Source: Hyphomicrobiales bacterium (GTDB lineage: Bacteria; Pseudomonadota; Alphaproteobacteria; Rhizobiales; Rhizobiaceae). Taken from it: a DNA stretch of 64,000 bases. Under the pieces are notes generated by a model. That model was given only the letters and a program-made list of their open reading frames with translations. It was not told the origin of the DNA and made no database searches. The translations under genes were made by a program, and so were the position numbers. Positions 53,775 to 63,190 of the stretch are shown here, in pieces (within the stretch, counting starts at the first letter, position 1; every line of letters begins with the position of its first letter). The DNA is taken from NCBI GenBank assembly GCA_021775415.1, contig JAJFHV010000010.1:496001-560000 (forward strand), read 5' to 3'.

Positions 53775-55324
53775 GGTCACTGGTTCTTGATCCTGGTAAT
53801 GTGACGCTTTTTGAACTCAGTCAGCTTTATCATGATGGTCGCTCGGCCAAACTCAGCCGGAAATGCAAGCCCGCCGTTCAAGCTGCAACCAAAATGGTGG
53901 CGCTTGCGGCCAGCGGAAACGAAGCCGTCTACGGCGTTAATACCGGATTTGGCAAACTTGCACATATCAAGATACCCAAACGTGATACCGCCACACTGCA
54001 ACGCAATTTGATCCTCTCCCATTGTGCAGGTGTCGGCAAACCGATGTCCACCCAGATTACCCGGTTGATGATGGCATTAAAGCTGATCTCGCTTGGGCGT
54101 GGCGCATCTGGCGTGCGCTGGAAGCTCATCGAATTGCTGGAAGGGATGCTAGCCAAGGGTGTTACCCCGATTGTTCCCGAACAGGGCTCCGTCGGTGCAT
54201 CTGGCGACCTGGCACCGCTTGCGCACATGGCTGCCGTTATGATTGGCGAAGGCGAGGCTGAATTTGGTGGGAAAACCATGCCGGGTAAAAAAGCACTCAC
54301 CAGTGCTGGATTGCCCCCTATTGCGCTTGGCCCCAAGGAAGGTTTGGCGCTGATCAACGGCACCCAGTTTTCGACTGCGTTTGCCCTTGCTGGACTGTTT
54401 GAGGCCTGGAACTGTGGGCAGAATGCAATCCTTGCTGCCTGCCTGTCCACTGATGCCATCATGGGTTCAACCGCGCCTTTACAACCGGAAATCCACGAGC
54501 TGCGTGGCCATCGCGGACAAATTGAAGTTGCGGCCAGCATGCGAACGCTGATGGCGGGATCAGAAATTCGTGAAAGCCACCGCGATGACGATACCAGGGT
54601 TCAAGACCCCTATTGCATTCGCTGCCAGCCACAAGTGACCGGTGCTGCGATGGACTTACTGCGACAAGCAGGCCGCACACTTGAAATTGAGGCAAATGCG
54701 GCAACTGACAACCCACTGGTACTGGCAAGCGCAGACCGGATCGTTTCAGGTGGGAATTTTCATGCCGAACCGGTTGCCTTCGCAGCCGACATAATTGCGC
54801 TGGCAATTGCCGAGATTGGATCGATTGCACAGCGACGGGTTGCCTTGATGGTTGATCCCACCCTGAGTTTCGATTTGCCTCCGTTTTTAACACCGGACCC
54901 GGGGCTTAATTCTGGCTACATGATTGCCGAGGTCACAACTGCAGCTCTGATGAGCGAGAACAAACATCTGGCAAACCCCTGTTCGACGGATTCAACACCT
55001 ACCAGCGCGAACCAGGAAGATCACGTTTCGATGTCAGCCCATGGCGCCCGGCGACTGATCAGAATGAACAGAAATCTTTCTGGAATTCTTGCCGTTGAAC
55101 TGCTGTGCGGAGCACAGGGAATTGAATTTCGTAGCCCGCTTAAAACCAGCAAGACGCTCAGGGCTGTTGTCGCGACGATCCGCAAACACATCCCGAAACT
55201 CACCGATGATCGTTACATTGCCAGTGAAATCAAACAGGCGTCAGACATGATCCGCAGTGGTGAACTGACCACCAGTCTCCATCGCGCGGTGCTGCCAACA
55301 ATTACAAAGAGGAAACCACAATGA
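53771..55324 (+). CDS. hutH: Histidine ammonia-lyase
   Basis: The 517-residue protein has the MIO tripeptide A143-S144-G145 in [14 protein letters not shown]54 in [11 protein letters not shown], and [11 protein letters not shown] and [21 protein letters not shown] in the C-terminal half. It deaminates histidine to urocanate. The ATG at 53771 overlaps the hutI stop by 4 bp; the longer in-frame reading inside hutI is rejected. It is the intact counterpart to the MIO-less lyase at 47901 and gives a direct within-window comparison. Confidence 0.94.
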   Translation: MRSLVLDPGNVTLFELSQLYHDGRSAKLSRKCKPAVQAATKMVALAASGNEAVYGVNTGFGKLAHIKIPKRDTATLQRNLILSHCAGVGKPMSTQITRLMMALKLISLGRGASGVRWKLIELLEGMLAKGVTPIVPEQGSVGASGDLAPLAHMAAVMIGEGEAEFGGKTMPGKKALTSAGLPPIALGPKEGLALINGTQFSTAFALAGLFEAWNCGQNAILAACLSTDAIMGSTAPLQPEIHELRGHRGQIEVAASMRTLMAGSEIRESHRDDDTRVQDPYCIRCQPQVTGAAMDLLRQAGRTLEIEANAATDNPLVLASADRIVSGGNFHAEPVAFAADIIALAIAEIGSIAQRRVALMVDPTLSFDLPPFLTPDPGLNSGYMIAEVTTAALMSENKHLANPCSTDSTPTSANQEDHVSMSAHGARRLIRMNRNLSGILAVELLCGAQGIEFRSPLKTSKTLRAVVATIRKHIPKLTDDRYIASEIKQASDMIRSGELTTSLHRAVLPTITKRKPQ

Positions 55325-56994
55325 GTGACCATGATCCAAGGCACAATTCCCGTGATGTTTTCCCTCCAACCGGCTCCCAGATCACCACCAAGTCGTGGCT
55401 TACAGAAGCGCCGATGCGAATGCTGATGAATAATCTACATCCGGATGTGGCCGAGAATCCGCACGAGTTGGTGGTGTATGGGGGCATTGGTCGCGCAACG
55501 CGCACCTGGCGGGACTTTGACAGTATTGTCGAAAGCCTGAAGTCACTGGACGAAGATGAAACCCTTCTGGTTCAGTCTGGTAAACCGGTGGGTGTATTCC
55601 GCACTCACAAGGACGCACCGCGGGTATTGATTGCAAACTCCAATCTGGTGCCTCACTGGGCAAATTGGGATCATTTCAATCATCTCGATAAACTGGGACT
55701 CGCCATGTATGGCCAGATGACTGCCGGTTCATGGATCTACATCGGGACACAGGGCATTGTTCAAGGTACCTATGAAACCTTTGTTGAGGCTGGCCGCCAA
55801 CATTACGATGGCAATCTCACGGGCAAATGGATCTTGACTGGTGGTCTTGGTGGCATGGGCGGTGCGCAACCCCTGGCGGCAGTCATGGCAGGTGCCTGTT
55901 GTCTGGCGGTCGAATGTGATCCGGAAAAGATAGAATTTCGCCTCCGCACAAGATATCTGGATGAAAAAGCTGAAACACTCGAAGAAGCCCTGGCCATGAT
56001 CGAGCAATGGACCAGTGCCGGTGAAGCAAAATCGGTCGGGCTGCTTGCCAATGCGGCAGATATTTTTCCGGAACTGGTAAAGCGCGGCATCAAGCCGGAC
56101 ATGGTGACCGACCAAACCTCCGCACATGATCCGCTGAATGGATATTTACCACAGGGATGGTCACTCGGTGAGTGGCGTGAGAAGCGCGAGAGCGACCCCA
56201 AAGCGGTTGAGAAAGCCGCCAGTGCGTCCATGAAAATTCACGTTGCTGCCATGGTTGATTTCTGGAACATGGGCGTTCCGACATTTGACTATGGCAACAA
56301 CATTCGTCAGGTCGCGCTCGATGAAGGTTTGAAGAACGCCTTTGATTTTCCCGGATTTGTTCCAGCTTACATTCGGCCACTCTTCTGTCGTGGAGTAGGA
56401 CCATTTCGCTGGTGCGCGCTCTCCGGTGACCCGGAAGACATCTACAAAACCGATGCCAAAGTAAAAGAGCTTATCCCCGATGATGCGCACCTGCACAAAT
56501 GGCTCGACATGGCGCGCGAACGCATTTCGTTTCAAGGCTTGCCTGCGCGTATCTGCTGGGTAGGTCTTGGTCAACGCGACAAGCTTGGCCTCGCCTTCAA
56601 CGAGATGGTGCGGACTGGTGAATTATCCGCACCGGTTGTGATCGGCCGGGATCATCTGGATTCTGGCTCGGTCGCCTCACCTAACCGCGAAACAGAGGCG
56701 ATGAAGGACGGATCTGACGCGGTATCTGACTGGCCGCTGCTTAATGCACTTCTCAACACCGCATCAGGCGCCACCTGGGTATCTCTGCATCACGGCGGCG
56801 GCGTCGGCATGGGCTTCTCGCAACACTCAGGCATGGTAATTTGTTGCGATGGCACCGAGGATGCCGACCGGCGCATTGGCCGGGTTTTGTGGAACGATCC
56901 GGCAACCGGTGTCATGCGTCATGCCGATGCAGGTTATGAGATTGCGGTTGATTGTGCCAAGGAACACGGGCTTAACTTGCCTGGAATTTTATAA
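55321..56994 (+). CDS. hutU: Urocanate hydratase
   Basis: The 557-residue length matches HutU. Motifs include [29 protein letters not shown] near 123-150 (shortened), the NAD-binding [19 protein letters not shown] near 167, [20 protein letters not shown] near 404 and [20 protein letters not shown] near 484-503. It converts urocanate to imidazolone propionate. ATG overlaps the hutH stop. A single urocanase is present; no second, thiourocanate-type copy was found in the window. Confidence 0.94.
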   Translation: MSDHDPRHNSRDVFPPTGSQITTKSWLTEAPMRMLMNNLHPDVAENPHELVVYGGIGRATRTWRDFDSIVESLKSLDEDETLLVQSGKPVGVFRTHKDAPRVLIANSNLVPHWANWDHFNHLDKLGLAMYGQMTAGSWIYIGTQGIVQGTYETFVEAGRQHYDGNLTGKWILTGGLGGMGGAQPLAAVMAGACCLAVECDPEKIEFRLRTRYLDEKAETLEEALAMIEQWTSAGEAKSVGLLANAADIFPELVKRGIKPDMVTDQTSAHDPLNGYLPQGWSLGEWREKRESDPKAVEKAASASMKIHVAAMVDFWNMGVPTFDYGNNIRQVALDEGLKNAFDFPGFVPAYIRPLFCRGVGPFRWCALSGDPEDIYKTDAKVKELIPDDAHLHKWLDMARERISFQGLPARICWVGLGQRDKLGLAFNEMVRTGELSAPVVIGRDHLDSGSVASPNRETEAMKDGSDAVSDWPLLNALLNTASGATWVSLHHGGGVGMGFSQHSGMVICCDGTEDADRRIGRVLWNDPATGVMRHADAGYEIAVDCAKEHGLNLPGIL

Positions 56995-57015
56995 GGGATG
57001 CAGGAGTACGCTTTA

Positions 57016-57882
57016 ATGAGCAAACTTCAAACTGAAGCACTTCATGCCGATTTCGGTGCCAGCGTTCGCGGCGTCGACCTTTCCTCATCAATTGATGACG
57101 CCACCAAAGATGAAATTCGTGAATTGATCGACACTTACTCGTTTTTGTGTTTTCCGGAACAGTCACTGGATGATGATGCATTGCTGAAGTTCACTCAGTT
57201 TTTGGGAGAGCCAGAGGCAGAACACGTAACCTTGGGGCGGACTGGCGAAATCCAGTATTTTGGCACCGTGGGTAATGTTTCCGATGACGGCACGAAAAAG
57301 GGCAATGCCCATCCTGACACGCATTATCAGACCGGCAACCAGCTCTGGCATGCGGATTCCTCATTTCGGGAATTGCCCTGCAGCTTAACGATTACCCATG
57401 CGCATGAAGTACCCGGTGAAGGTGGAGCAACGGAGTTCGTTAGTGCACGGGCAGCTTATGAACGGCTTCCCGAAGAAGAACGTGCAAAACTGGATCAGCT
57501 CAAAGTCATCCATGACTACGTTTTCTCACGTAGCCAGGTCGCTCCTGTGGATCCCGCACATGCGGCATCACTCCCGCCGGTTGCGCACAGGCTTGTAAAG
57601 GAAAACCCGCGCAACGGCCGCAAGAACTATTACGTTGGCTCTCATTCTCGTTCGATTGTTGGATTGGGCGGCATAGAAAGCCGGTCATTAATTGACGAGC
57701 TGATGGCAGCGACAACACGACCTGAAGCTATATACTCCCACCAATGGGCAGCAGGTGACACTGTGATCTGGGATAACCGGTGTCTCCTGCATCGCGGCAC
57801 TCCCTACGATGCAGATCGTTGGCGGCGCAGAATGCGGCAAACACGTGTAGCAGGATCAGAAAGCGGTTCCACACCTCACTGA
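57016..57882 (+). CDS. TauD/TfdA-family Fe(II)/2-oxoglutarate oxygenase in the hut operon
   Basis: The start is ATG at 57016, about 8 bases after AGGAG; an upstream in-frame ATG at 56998 is less well placed. The 288-residue protein has H112-x-D114 (LWHADSSF), distal H259 (LLHRGTPYD) and R270, the iron and 2OG ligands of the family. It follows hutU by 21 bp in the same direction and ends at a terminator. Such an enzyme is not part of the classical hut pathway. Oxidation of a methylated histidine or a related side-chain compound is possible but unproven. Confidence 0.83.
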   Translation: MSKLQTEALHADFGASVRGVDLSSSIDDATKDEIRELIDTYSFLCFPEQSLDDDALLKFTQFLGEPEAEHVTLGRTGEIQYFGTVGNVSDDGTKKGNAHPDTHYQTGNQLWHADSSFRELPCSLTITHAHEVPGEGGATEFVSARAAYERLPEEERAKLDQLKVIHDYVFSRSQVAPVDPAHAASLPPVAHRLVKENPRNGRKNYYVGSHSRSIVGLGGIESRSLIDELMAATTRPEAIYSHQWAAGDTVIWDNRCLLHRGTPYDADRWRRRMRQTRVAGSESGSTPH

Positions 57883-57893
57883 ATCATGACGCA

Positions 57894-57930
57894 AAAACCC
57901 GCCTCGTATCCGAGACGGGTTTTGATTTTT
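57894..57930. terminator. Terminator at the end of the hutIHU-tauD unit
   Basis: AACCCG-C-CTCG and CGAG-A-CGGGTT pair around TATC and are followed by TTGATTTTT on the plus strand; A-rich sequence on the other side may make it work for the convergent DM13 gene too. Confidence 0.85.
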
Positions 57931-57940
57931 CAGGTGATCG

Positions 57941-58354
57941 TTAGTGCAGTTTTGCAGAACCGAGTGACACAGTAAAATCCGCGCACCAAACAACAATCTC
58001 GTCATAGTTTTCAACGTTGATCGAAGCTGGCAGTTTATAAACCTGACGACCAGTGTTGGACTTCAAAGGGCTAAAGTCTGTAGCAACATCATAATTGCCG
58101 TCCTTCGAAAATCCCAAGCTTGGATTTGGTGCTCCATCGAGGCTGAAATTGTCTTCCAGGATGACAATCGTATCGTTGCCTTCCTTTTTGATTGTAACTT
58201 TCCCCGTGGTTACATGCCCGTTTGCGCCATTGAACTGGCCAGTGGAAATCGTTTGCCCTGCCTGGGCGGGGCTATCTACGAATGTGATTATCAAAATCGA
58301 CGCAATGGCTGCTACAGCAATTGCCACGGCCTTGAGGCGCTCTATTATTTGCAT
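57941..58354 (-). CDS. Exported DM13-domain protein
   Basis: The 137-residue protein has a signal peptide (MQIIERLKAVAIAVAAIASI, cleavage likely after AQA) and a DM13-like domain: GHVTTGKVTIKKEGND, VVILEDNFSLDGAPNPSLGFS, and the conserved Cys near the end in DEIVVWCADFTVSLGSAKL. DM13 domains are thought to take part in electron transfer or redox reactions outside the cytoplasm. AAGGAAAA precedes the ATG. It is divergent from a TetR regulator that very likely controls it. Confidence 0.85.
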   Translation of the reverse strand: MQIIERLKAVAIAVAAIASILIITFVDSPAQAGQTISTGQFNGANGHVTTGKVTIKKEGNDTIVILEDNFSLDGAPNPSLGFSKDGNYDVATDFSPLKSNTGRQVYKLPASINVENYDEIVVWCADFTVSLGSAKLH

Positions 58355-58420
58355 TGAAATTTTCCTTCCATTTGGATGAGCCGGACAGGATCAGGGAGCC
58401 GACTTTCGAGTTGCCTTGTT

Positions 58421-58490
58421 TGACAGTTTGGAACCAATTGGTCAATAACTGCACAATCACAGTTTGGTGAATTGTTGACTGTTTGGTTCC
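58421..58490. promoter_or_regulatory. Repeated TGAC(A/T)GTTTGG operator region between DM13 gene and tetR
   Basis: TGACAGTTTGGAACC (58421-58435) and TGACTGTTTGGTTCC (58476-58490) match at 12 of 15 bases; a third CACAGTTTGG lies between them. ACCAATTGGT (58433-58442) is a palindrome. It is a likely TetR operator pair for both genes. Confidence 0.6.
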
Positions 58491-58526
58491 ATACTATATG
58501 CAGGACAGGTCAGAAAGGCAGTGAGT

Positions 58527-59084
58527 ATGGCACGACCAAGAGAATTTGATGTCGATAAGGCAGTAGAAGCGGCGATGCATGTCTTCTGGTTAAATGGCTA
58601 TCAGGGCACAAGCCTGCCCGATTTGCTGGATGGTATCGGAATTGCACGCGGCAGCCTCTACAAGGCCTTCGGCAGCAAGAAAGAGCTTTTTCTGCGCGCA
58701 CTTGAACTTTATGACCAGCGATATGTAGAGCCGGGTGTTGTGCACCTGAAAGACAAAAGCGAACCCTCCGGGGAAACGCGCATAAAGAACGTATTTGCTG
58801 GTGCAATAAGCGTCGTTCGTGATGGCGATCGACGCGGCTGCCTGTTGTGCAACACAGCAGCTGGTTCAACAGCCGGTGACGCAGAGATTTCCAAGGTGAT
58901 TAATGGGTTGCTTGATCGGCTCACAGATGCATTTGAAGAAGCGTTGATCGCTTCTGCCACATTCAAAGACAAAAGCACGAGACGGTCAAAAGCCCACAAT
59001 CTCACACTTACTTACGTTGGTCTGCGAGTGATGGCCAAGACCGGTATAGATGCAGACAGTCTGGAAATCGGGGCGATGACGTAA
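58527..59084 (+). CDS. TetR-family regulator
   Basis: The protein begins ARPREFDVDKAVEAAMHVFW and has the TetR helix-turn-helix near residues 25-47 (GTSLPDLLDGIGIARGSLYKAFG), followed by a helical effector part with GCLLCNTAA near 108, common in the AcrR/NemR-like group whose Cys can sense reactive compounds. ATG at 58527 or GTG two codons earlier are both possible. It diverges from the DM13 gene across a region with three related GTTTGG repeats and probably represses it. Confidence 0.88.
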   Translation: MARPREFDVDKAVEAAMHVFWLNGYQGTSLPDLLDGIGIARGSLYKAFGSKKELFLRALELYDQRYVEPGVVHLKDKSEPSGETRIKNVFAGAISVVRDGDRRGCLLCNTAAGSTAGDAEISKVINGLLDRLTDAFEEALIASATFKDKSTRRSKAHNLTLTYVGLRVMAKTGIDADSLEIGAMT

Positions 59085-59117
59085 GACTTGAACAAGATCG
59101 ACTAGTATTGTTCATCA

Positions 59118-59291
59118 CTACTCGGCTGGCACAGTCTTTTGCTCTTTTGCAGAAGGAAGCCTTTCAGCACGCTGCGTACACTCATGACACCGGATCCATT
59201 TGCCCGGATACAAAGTTCCACAGGGACAAGCCAACGGTCCAACGAAAATTCGACCGGTATCTTCACAGCGCTTGCATTCTGTCTCGTGCAT
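59118..59291 (-). CDS. Small Cys-rich zinc-ribbon-like protein (57 residues)
   Basis: Read on the minus strand, ATG at 59291 opens a 57-residue frame with six cysteines in a tight pattern: C6-x2-C9, C22-x-C24 and C35-x2-C38 (CKRCEDTG, ACPCGT, RCHECTQ). Such ordered Cys pairs are unlikely by chance and suggest a zinc ribbon. A ribosome site is not clear. It stands alone between tetR and the desaturase gene, in an otherwise empty stretch of 579 bp. I do not recognise its family. Confidence 0.5.
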   Translation of the reverse strand: MHETECKRCEDTGRIFVGPLACPCGTLYPGKWIRCHECTQRAERLPSAKEQKTVPAE

Positions 59292-59615
59292 TAAAAATAA
59301 TTTTCGCAGACAAAAGACCGATCATCGTCGGAAATCCGTGCAACAATTTTGCTTAATCTGCTTCCCAAGCTTCCACACATACGAATTAATTAAAATCCTC
59401 TTATGTATGATTAGCAAATATTAATTGAGTTTTCTACCCTGCTTTTATGAGAAATCCGGCGTGTAAATCCAAGCCGGTAGCAATGAACATTGTAAATTGA
59501 ATAATGTGGAATGTAACAAGCAGAAATACTCTTCGCGCGTAGGCGCCCGGAGAGTATGATAGGGTTGTGGTGCTACGTTAGGTACCAGGCGCGAACTTCG
59601 ATTAGATAACCTGTT

Positions 59616-59643
59616 CTCCCATCAACACGCAGGCCGATGGGAG
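59616..59643. other. Hairpin downstream of the desaturase gene
   Basis: CTCCCATC (59616-59623) and GATGGGAG (59636-59643) are perfect 8-base arms with a 12-base loop, 21 bp beyond the desaturase stop. No T-run follows on the minus strand, so it is at best a weak terminator or an RNA-stabilising stem. Confidence 0.45.
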
Positions 59644-59663
59644 TATGCTTGAGGATTCGTTCC

Positions 59664-60566
59664 TTATGCAACAGCAACTGGATTACCGATTATTCCCGGT
59701 CTTTTTACTTCAGTCCCCCGATAACTCGCATCCTCCAGCAAAACCTGATGGCATTGGTCAAAATGTTGAGAAGGCACATTAGGAAAGAGGTGATGAATGA
59801 GGTGGAATGAATCATTTCGTGGAAAAAGGATGTAACGAATGAATCTGGGTAGAATGATGTTTCGCGACTGCTCCAACTCATTCCCCTGCGTTATCAGCCC
59901 GCCATGGTCAGCACAATCTGTCCAATAGTTAACGGCACTGAAAGCCCACACAAACGGTATGATGAACAAAAAGATCGTGGCGAAAGGATCAAGATACAGG
60001 GCTATGGCAACCGCCAGAGCCATCACAATTTTTATCATCTGGTATGGCCACCCATCGCGTGCAGAAAAATCCATTGAATAGTAATGCCCAAGGTGCAGTC
60101 CCAGGAGTGGTGTACAAATATGCCGAAAGATTACAGCCGGGCTTAGCTTTTCATCGAAACGGAATACCCGGCGATGCATGAAATCCATATCGTGTTCAAA
60201 ATCACCCAGGTGTGTGTGATGCGTGAGATGTTCTTCTCGATAACTCTTATAGGATGCGAACAATACAGCTGCTGCAATTGAACCGAGCCTGAAGTTTTGC
60301 AACTTGTCCTGAGAAAACGTGAGATGGCAGCATTCATGAATGATGTTGTTGATACCACGATATCTTGTTGCAATCAGAATAGTGAGCAGTACGAGAGACG
60401 GCACTTTTATGTACAGCGGCATATCCCACACGAAGTAGCCAATACTAATGCACAATAAAATTTGAACTATGTAAGAACCCAAAATTAATGGCGCCGCCAA
60501 TTTTGAATTTTTCTCAAAATACCTAAATCTTTCCCTGAATTTGGTTCTAATTATTCCATTTTTCAT
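59664..60566 (-). CDS. Membrane fatty acid desaturase-like protein
   Basis: The start is ATG at 60566, preceded by GGGAG at 8 bases; an in-frame TTG 15 bp earlier is rejected. The 300-residue protein has several membrane helices and the histidine boxes of di-iron desaturases and hydroxylases: HECCH (77-81), H113-x2-HH (EEHLTHHTH) and HLIHH near 260, with HDMDFMH between. It may desaturate or hydroxylate a lipid or a carotenoid. It diverges from an ArgP-like regulator across 179 bp that holds a duplicated promoter segment. Confidence 0.85.
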   Translation of the reverse strand: MKNGIIRTKFRERFRYFEKNSKLAAPLILGSYIVQILLCISIGYFVWDMPLYIKVPSLVLLTILIATRYRGINNIIHECCHLTFSQDKLQNFRLGSIAAAVLFASYKSYREEHLTHHTHLGDFEHDMDFMHRRVFRFDEKLSPAVIFRHICTPLLGLHLGHYYSMDFSARDGWPYQMIKIVMALAVAIALYLDPFATIFLFIIPFVWAFSAVNYWTDCADHGGLITQGNELEQSRNIILPRFIRYILFPRNDSFHLIHHLFPNVPSQHFDQCHQVLLEDASYRGTEVKRPGIIGNPVAVA

Positions 60567-60622
60567 GTTTTTTGCTCCCAATACCTCGTTTTAGTGAGCC
60601 CCACGCAGGCCGCGAGTGTAGC

Positions 60623-60739
60623 GTTAACAAAAAATTAACCAAAATTAAATTGATTCACTGAAAATTAGAAAAATTTCACTATTTACGGTTAACAGAAAAT
60701 TTACTAAAATTAATATGATTCATCTGAAATTAGGAAAAC
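60623..60739. repeat. Imperfect 50 bp direct duplication in the desaturase/argP promoter region
   Basis: A unit starting GTTAACAAAAAATTAACC (60623) is repeated as GTTAACAGAAAATTTACT (60688), both running on to TTGATTCACTGAAA or ATGATTCATCTGAAA. The two are 65 bp apart and AT-rich. It looks like a duplicated operator or promoter. Confidence 0.6.
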
Positions 60740-60745
60740 TAAATC

Positions 60746-61666
60746 TTGATCTTTGACTATGACCTACTGGAAGCACTCTCGGCAGTGAGCATGGAAGGCA
60801 GTTTTGACAGGGCTGCAACGGCGCTGAGCTTGACGCCTTCCGCCGTTTCACAAAGAATCAAACTGCTTGAAACCCGCCTTGGCGCGATTCTTATCGTGAG
60901 GGGGAAGCCTTGCGAACTGACTGAACTTGGAAATGTTGTAATTCGACATTTGGAAAAGGTCAGACTGCTTGAACGTGAATTCCTCAATATTTTTCCGTCT
61001 GGCTCAATAAAACTCGGAGATCAGAAGCTCAGCCTTAGAGTTGCGGTCAATGCCGACAGCATTGCCACATGGTTCCCGCTTGTTATGGCAGGTCTTTCAA
61101 AGGACAAGGGTGTCAGGATGGATCTTTTGCAGGATGACCAGGAATTCACCATTGATCGACTAAAGGAGGGTCACGTATTGGCAGCGGTAACTGCTGACCC
61201 CAGAACCCTGCAGGGCTTCAAGCATATTCCATTGGGATCTCTTGAATATGTCGCGGTCGCAAGTCCCGATTTTGTGGAAAACTATTTCACCGATGGCGTC
61301 ACCGTTAAAACATTGAATGAAGCGCCAGCGCTCGTCTTCAACCGAAAAGACACATTGTTAAATCAATGGACCAATATGGCTTTTGGAAAAGACTTGACGG
61401 GAAACACCCATTGGGTGCCTTCCTATGAAGGATACATCAAATGCTGCCTGGAAGGGGTTGGATGGGGCCTGCACCCACTGATGTCGACTAGGGCACATCT
61501 GGATCAGGGTGAATTGATTGAAATATATCCTACTGTACGGGTAAAAATCCCCCTGTTTTGGCAATTTGGCAAGGCATCCGGAACAGTAATGCATGAGCTG
61601 ACAGCACTGGTTGAAACCGTGGCAAGTCAGTGGCTAACACAGGAAATTCCAGTGCTACAAGCATGA
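60746..61666 (+). CDS. ArgP/IciA-type LysR regulator
   Basis: The 306-residue protein begins (M)IFDYDLLEALSAVSMEGSFDRAATALS with the LysR helix-turn-helix SPSAVSQRIKLLE-like segment near 28-45, as in ArgP regulators. It uses TTG at 60746 as start, with AGGAAAA about 10 bases upstream; no ATG is suitably placed and the family begins exactly here. ArgP proteins respond to lysine or arginine and usually control an exporter; the nearest candidate targets are the divergent desaturase and, further on, an EamA protein. A terminator follows. Confidence 0.85.
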   Translation: MIFDYDLLEALSAVSMEGSFDRAATALSLTPSAVSQRIKLLETRLGAILIVRGKPCELTELGNVVIRHLEKVRLLEREFLNIFPSGSIKLGDQKLSLRVAVNADSIATWFPLVMAGLSKDKGVRMDLLQDDQEFTIDRLKEGHVLAAVTADPRTLQGFKHIPLGSLEYVAVASPDFVENYFTDGVTVKTLNEAPALVFNRKDTLLNQWTNMAFGKDLTGNTHWVPSYEGYIKCCLEGVGWGLHPLMSTRAHLDQGELIEIYPTVRVKIPLFWQFGKASGTVMHELTALVETVASQWLTQEIPVLQA

Positions 61667-61717
61667 TGAGTGTCTACTCAAGCAACAATCAACGGCATTG
61701 TCTTACATTTTTCTGTA

Positions 61718-61754
61718 AAAAAAACGCTCATCGAATTTCTCAATGAGCGTTTTT
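61718..61754. terminator. Bidirectional terminator between argP-like gene and DUF1127 gene
   Basis: AACGCTCAT and ATGAGCGTT arms around an 11-base loop, with A-run before and T-run after, serve both convergent genes. Confidence 0.9.
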
Positions 61755-61807
61755 GCATTTTAGAAGTTCAGCGAAGGGATCTAATCGATCCGCTGAATTT
61801 TTATACG

Positions 61808-61954
61808 TTAGCCGCGACGAGCACGGTTTGCGATTGATTTGATGTCGCCAGGAATAATTCCAATGTCTTCGAGCTGGTGACCAGAAAGGCCATTCAATTC
61901 GTTGCGTGTGTGGCGAACTTGGTTCCAAGAACGGAGTGTACCGATGATGTTCAT
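61808..61954 (-). CDS. DUF1127 small protein
   Basis: This 48-residue protein (starting MNIIGTLRSWNQVRHTRNEL, ending ANRARRG) carries the DUF1127 pattern: R-x3-L near residues 17-20, LEDIGI near 28-33 and a C-terminal R-rich tail. Such arginine-rich proteins are common in alphaproteobacteria, and some affect RNA turnover, phosphate or carbon metabolism. It stands alone, with a terminator after it and 219 bp free upstream for a promoter. Most DUF1127 proteins are highly expressed. Confidence 0.92.
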   Translation of the reverse strand: MNIIGTLRSWNQVRHTRNELNGLSGHQLEDIGIIPGDIKSIANRARRG

Positions 61955-62173
61955 TTGCTTAGCCCTCTATGTTTTGCCAGCTTTGGATTTGCCTTAGCTG
62001 GCTGATTGGTTTGTTAGAAATTCGTTGGAACGTTTGTTGTTCCGATGAAAGACAGATAGACCTACCCAACCGAAATTTGAAGCGCCAAGATTGCAGACCA
62101 GCTATGCAAAACAAGCATGTTTGTGAAATTCGTTTCTTCTTCGTGAACTCCCGTCAAACATGGCCAATTCAGT

Positions 62174-63118
62174 TCATACTTCTGAGGTAACCTTGAGAGT
62201 AGAACTGGCATGAACGGCTCCAATAGCGGCCAGTAACGCGCCGACAAAATAGGCTGCCAGGCCTGCAAGGGTTGCCTGGGAATAATCAACCCGCCCCTCA
62301 AGTAGCTGAAGCGCAAAAATCAAAAATGGGCCCAATGCGGTAAGCGCGCTGAGAGTCAGGGTGGATATTAGCGGAACCGCTTTTTGCAGCAGATAGAGCG
62401 GCGGAACAGTAAGTATGAACCCAATCATGACATAGATGGCGATTTGGGAACCAGCGAGCGGTTCAAATTGCTCAACCTCTACATACGCAAACAGCGCTGT
62501 CGCAATGACGTACAATGGCAGGCGCAAACCGAGAACCGCGCTTGGACCAACACCATCCCTGTTCATTCGTTGCGAATAGACAAGGATCAGGGTGAAAAAT
62601 ACACCATCAAGAACCGCAAGCAGTACCCCGGTCAGGGCGACAAGCCAGTCACCACGAACAAATCCTGTCCAACCAGCGACTGTTACATATCCGAGAAATA
62701 CAATGCCGCAAAACAACAAGATATTTCCAACTGCCTCAAATCTGTTGCGCATCGGTTCACCTTCACGCAATCCGAAACGATAAAGCACATAGGCAGTTAT
62801 CGGCATGGTACCCGATGAAATTGTATAGGTAATCGCAGGTTCTACCAGCTGAACCGAAGTGAGATAGGCTGTAAACGTAATTACCGCACCGACATTCACT
62901 GCAAGAAGCTGCTTTGGGTGCGCAAGTGCAATTTTGAATTGGTCCGGCTTAAAGGCAATTGTCCATCCGACAAAAACAAAAACGACCAGCCCAAAAACCA
63001 AAAACCCAAACAGAAATGAACTCATCTTCTGAAAGAGCCCGCCGAAAAAAACAAACTGCGTGGATTCAAGCAATACAAATGCCAGGGCAAATAAAATGCC
63101 AACCGTTGATTTTCGCAT
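62174..63118 (-). CDS. EamA-family transporter
   Basis: The start is the ATG at 63118 (MRKSTVGILFALAFVLLEST), with AGGA about 8 bases upstream; a longer in-frame reading has no ribosome site. The 314-residue protein has about ten membrane helices in two EamA halves. YTISSGTMPITAYVLYRFGLRE in the first half and LLQKAVPLISTLTLSALTAL in the second fit the family. Substrate is unknown; an amino acid or related metabolite is usual. Confidence 0.83.
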   Translation of the reverse strand: MRKSTVGILFALAFVLLESTQFVFFGGLFQKMSSFLFGFLVFGLVVFVFVGWTIAFKPDQFKIALAHPKQLLAVNVGAVITFTAYLTSVQLVEPAITYTISSGTMPITAYVLYRFGLREGEPMRNRFEAVGNILLFCGIVFLGYVTVAGWTGFVRGDWLVALTGVLLAVLDGVFFTLILVYSQRMNRDGVGPSAVLGLRLPLYVIATALFAYVEVEQFEPLAGSQIAIYVMIGFILTVPPLYLLQKAVPLISTLTLSALTALGPFLIFALQLLEGRVDYSQATLAGLAAYFVGALLAAIGAVHASSTLKVTSEV

Positions 63119-63190
63119 CGCAATCCTGTTTTTGCAGCTTCCACGAAGCAAAAAGACTACACGATAATTTCAGGATGAGTAGCGTCCGGA

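Noticed and set aside
53929-54540. 203-codon open frame on - inside hutH
   Set aside because: Antisense to the MIO region of hutH.
59108-59424. Two open frames of 74-82 codons on + between tetR and the desaturase gene
   Set aside because: They are opposite the six-cysteine frame and have no motif or ribosome site.
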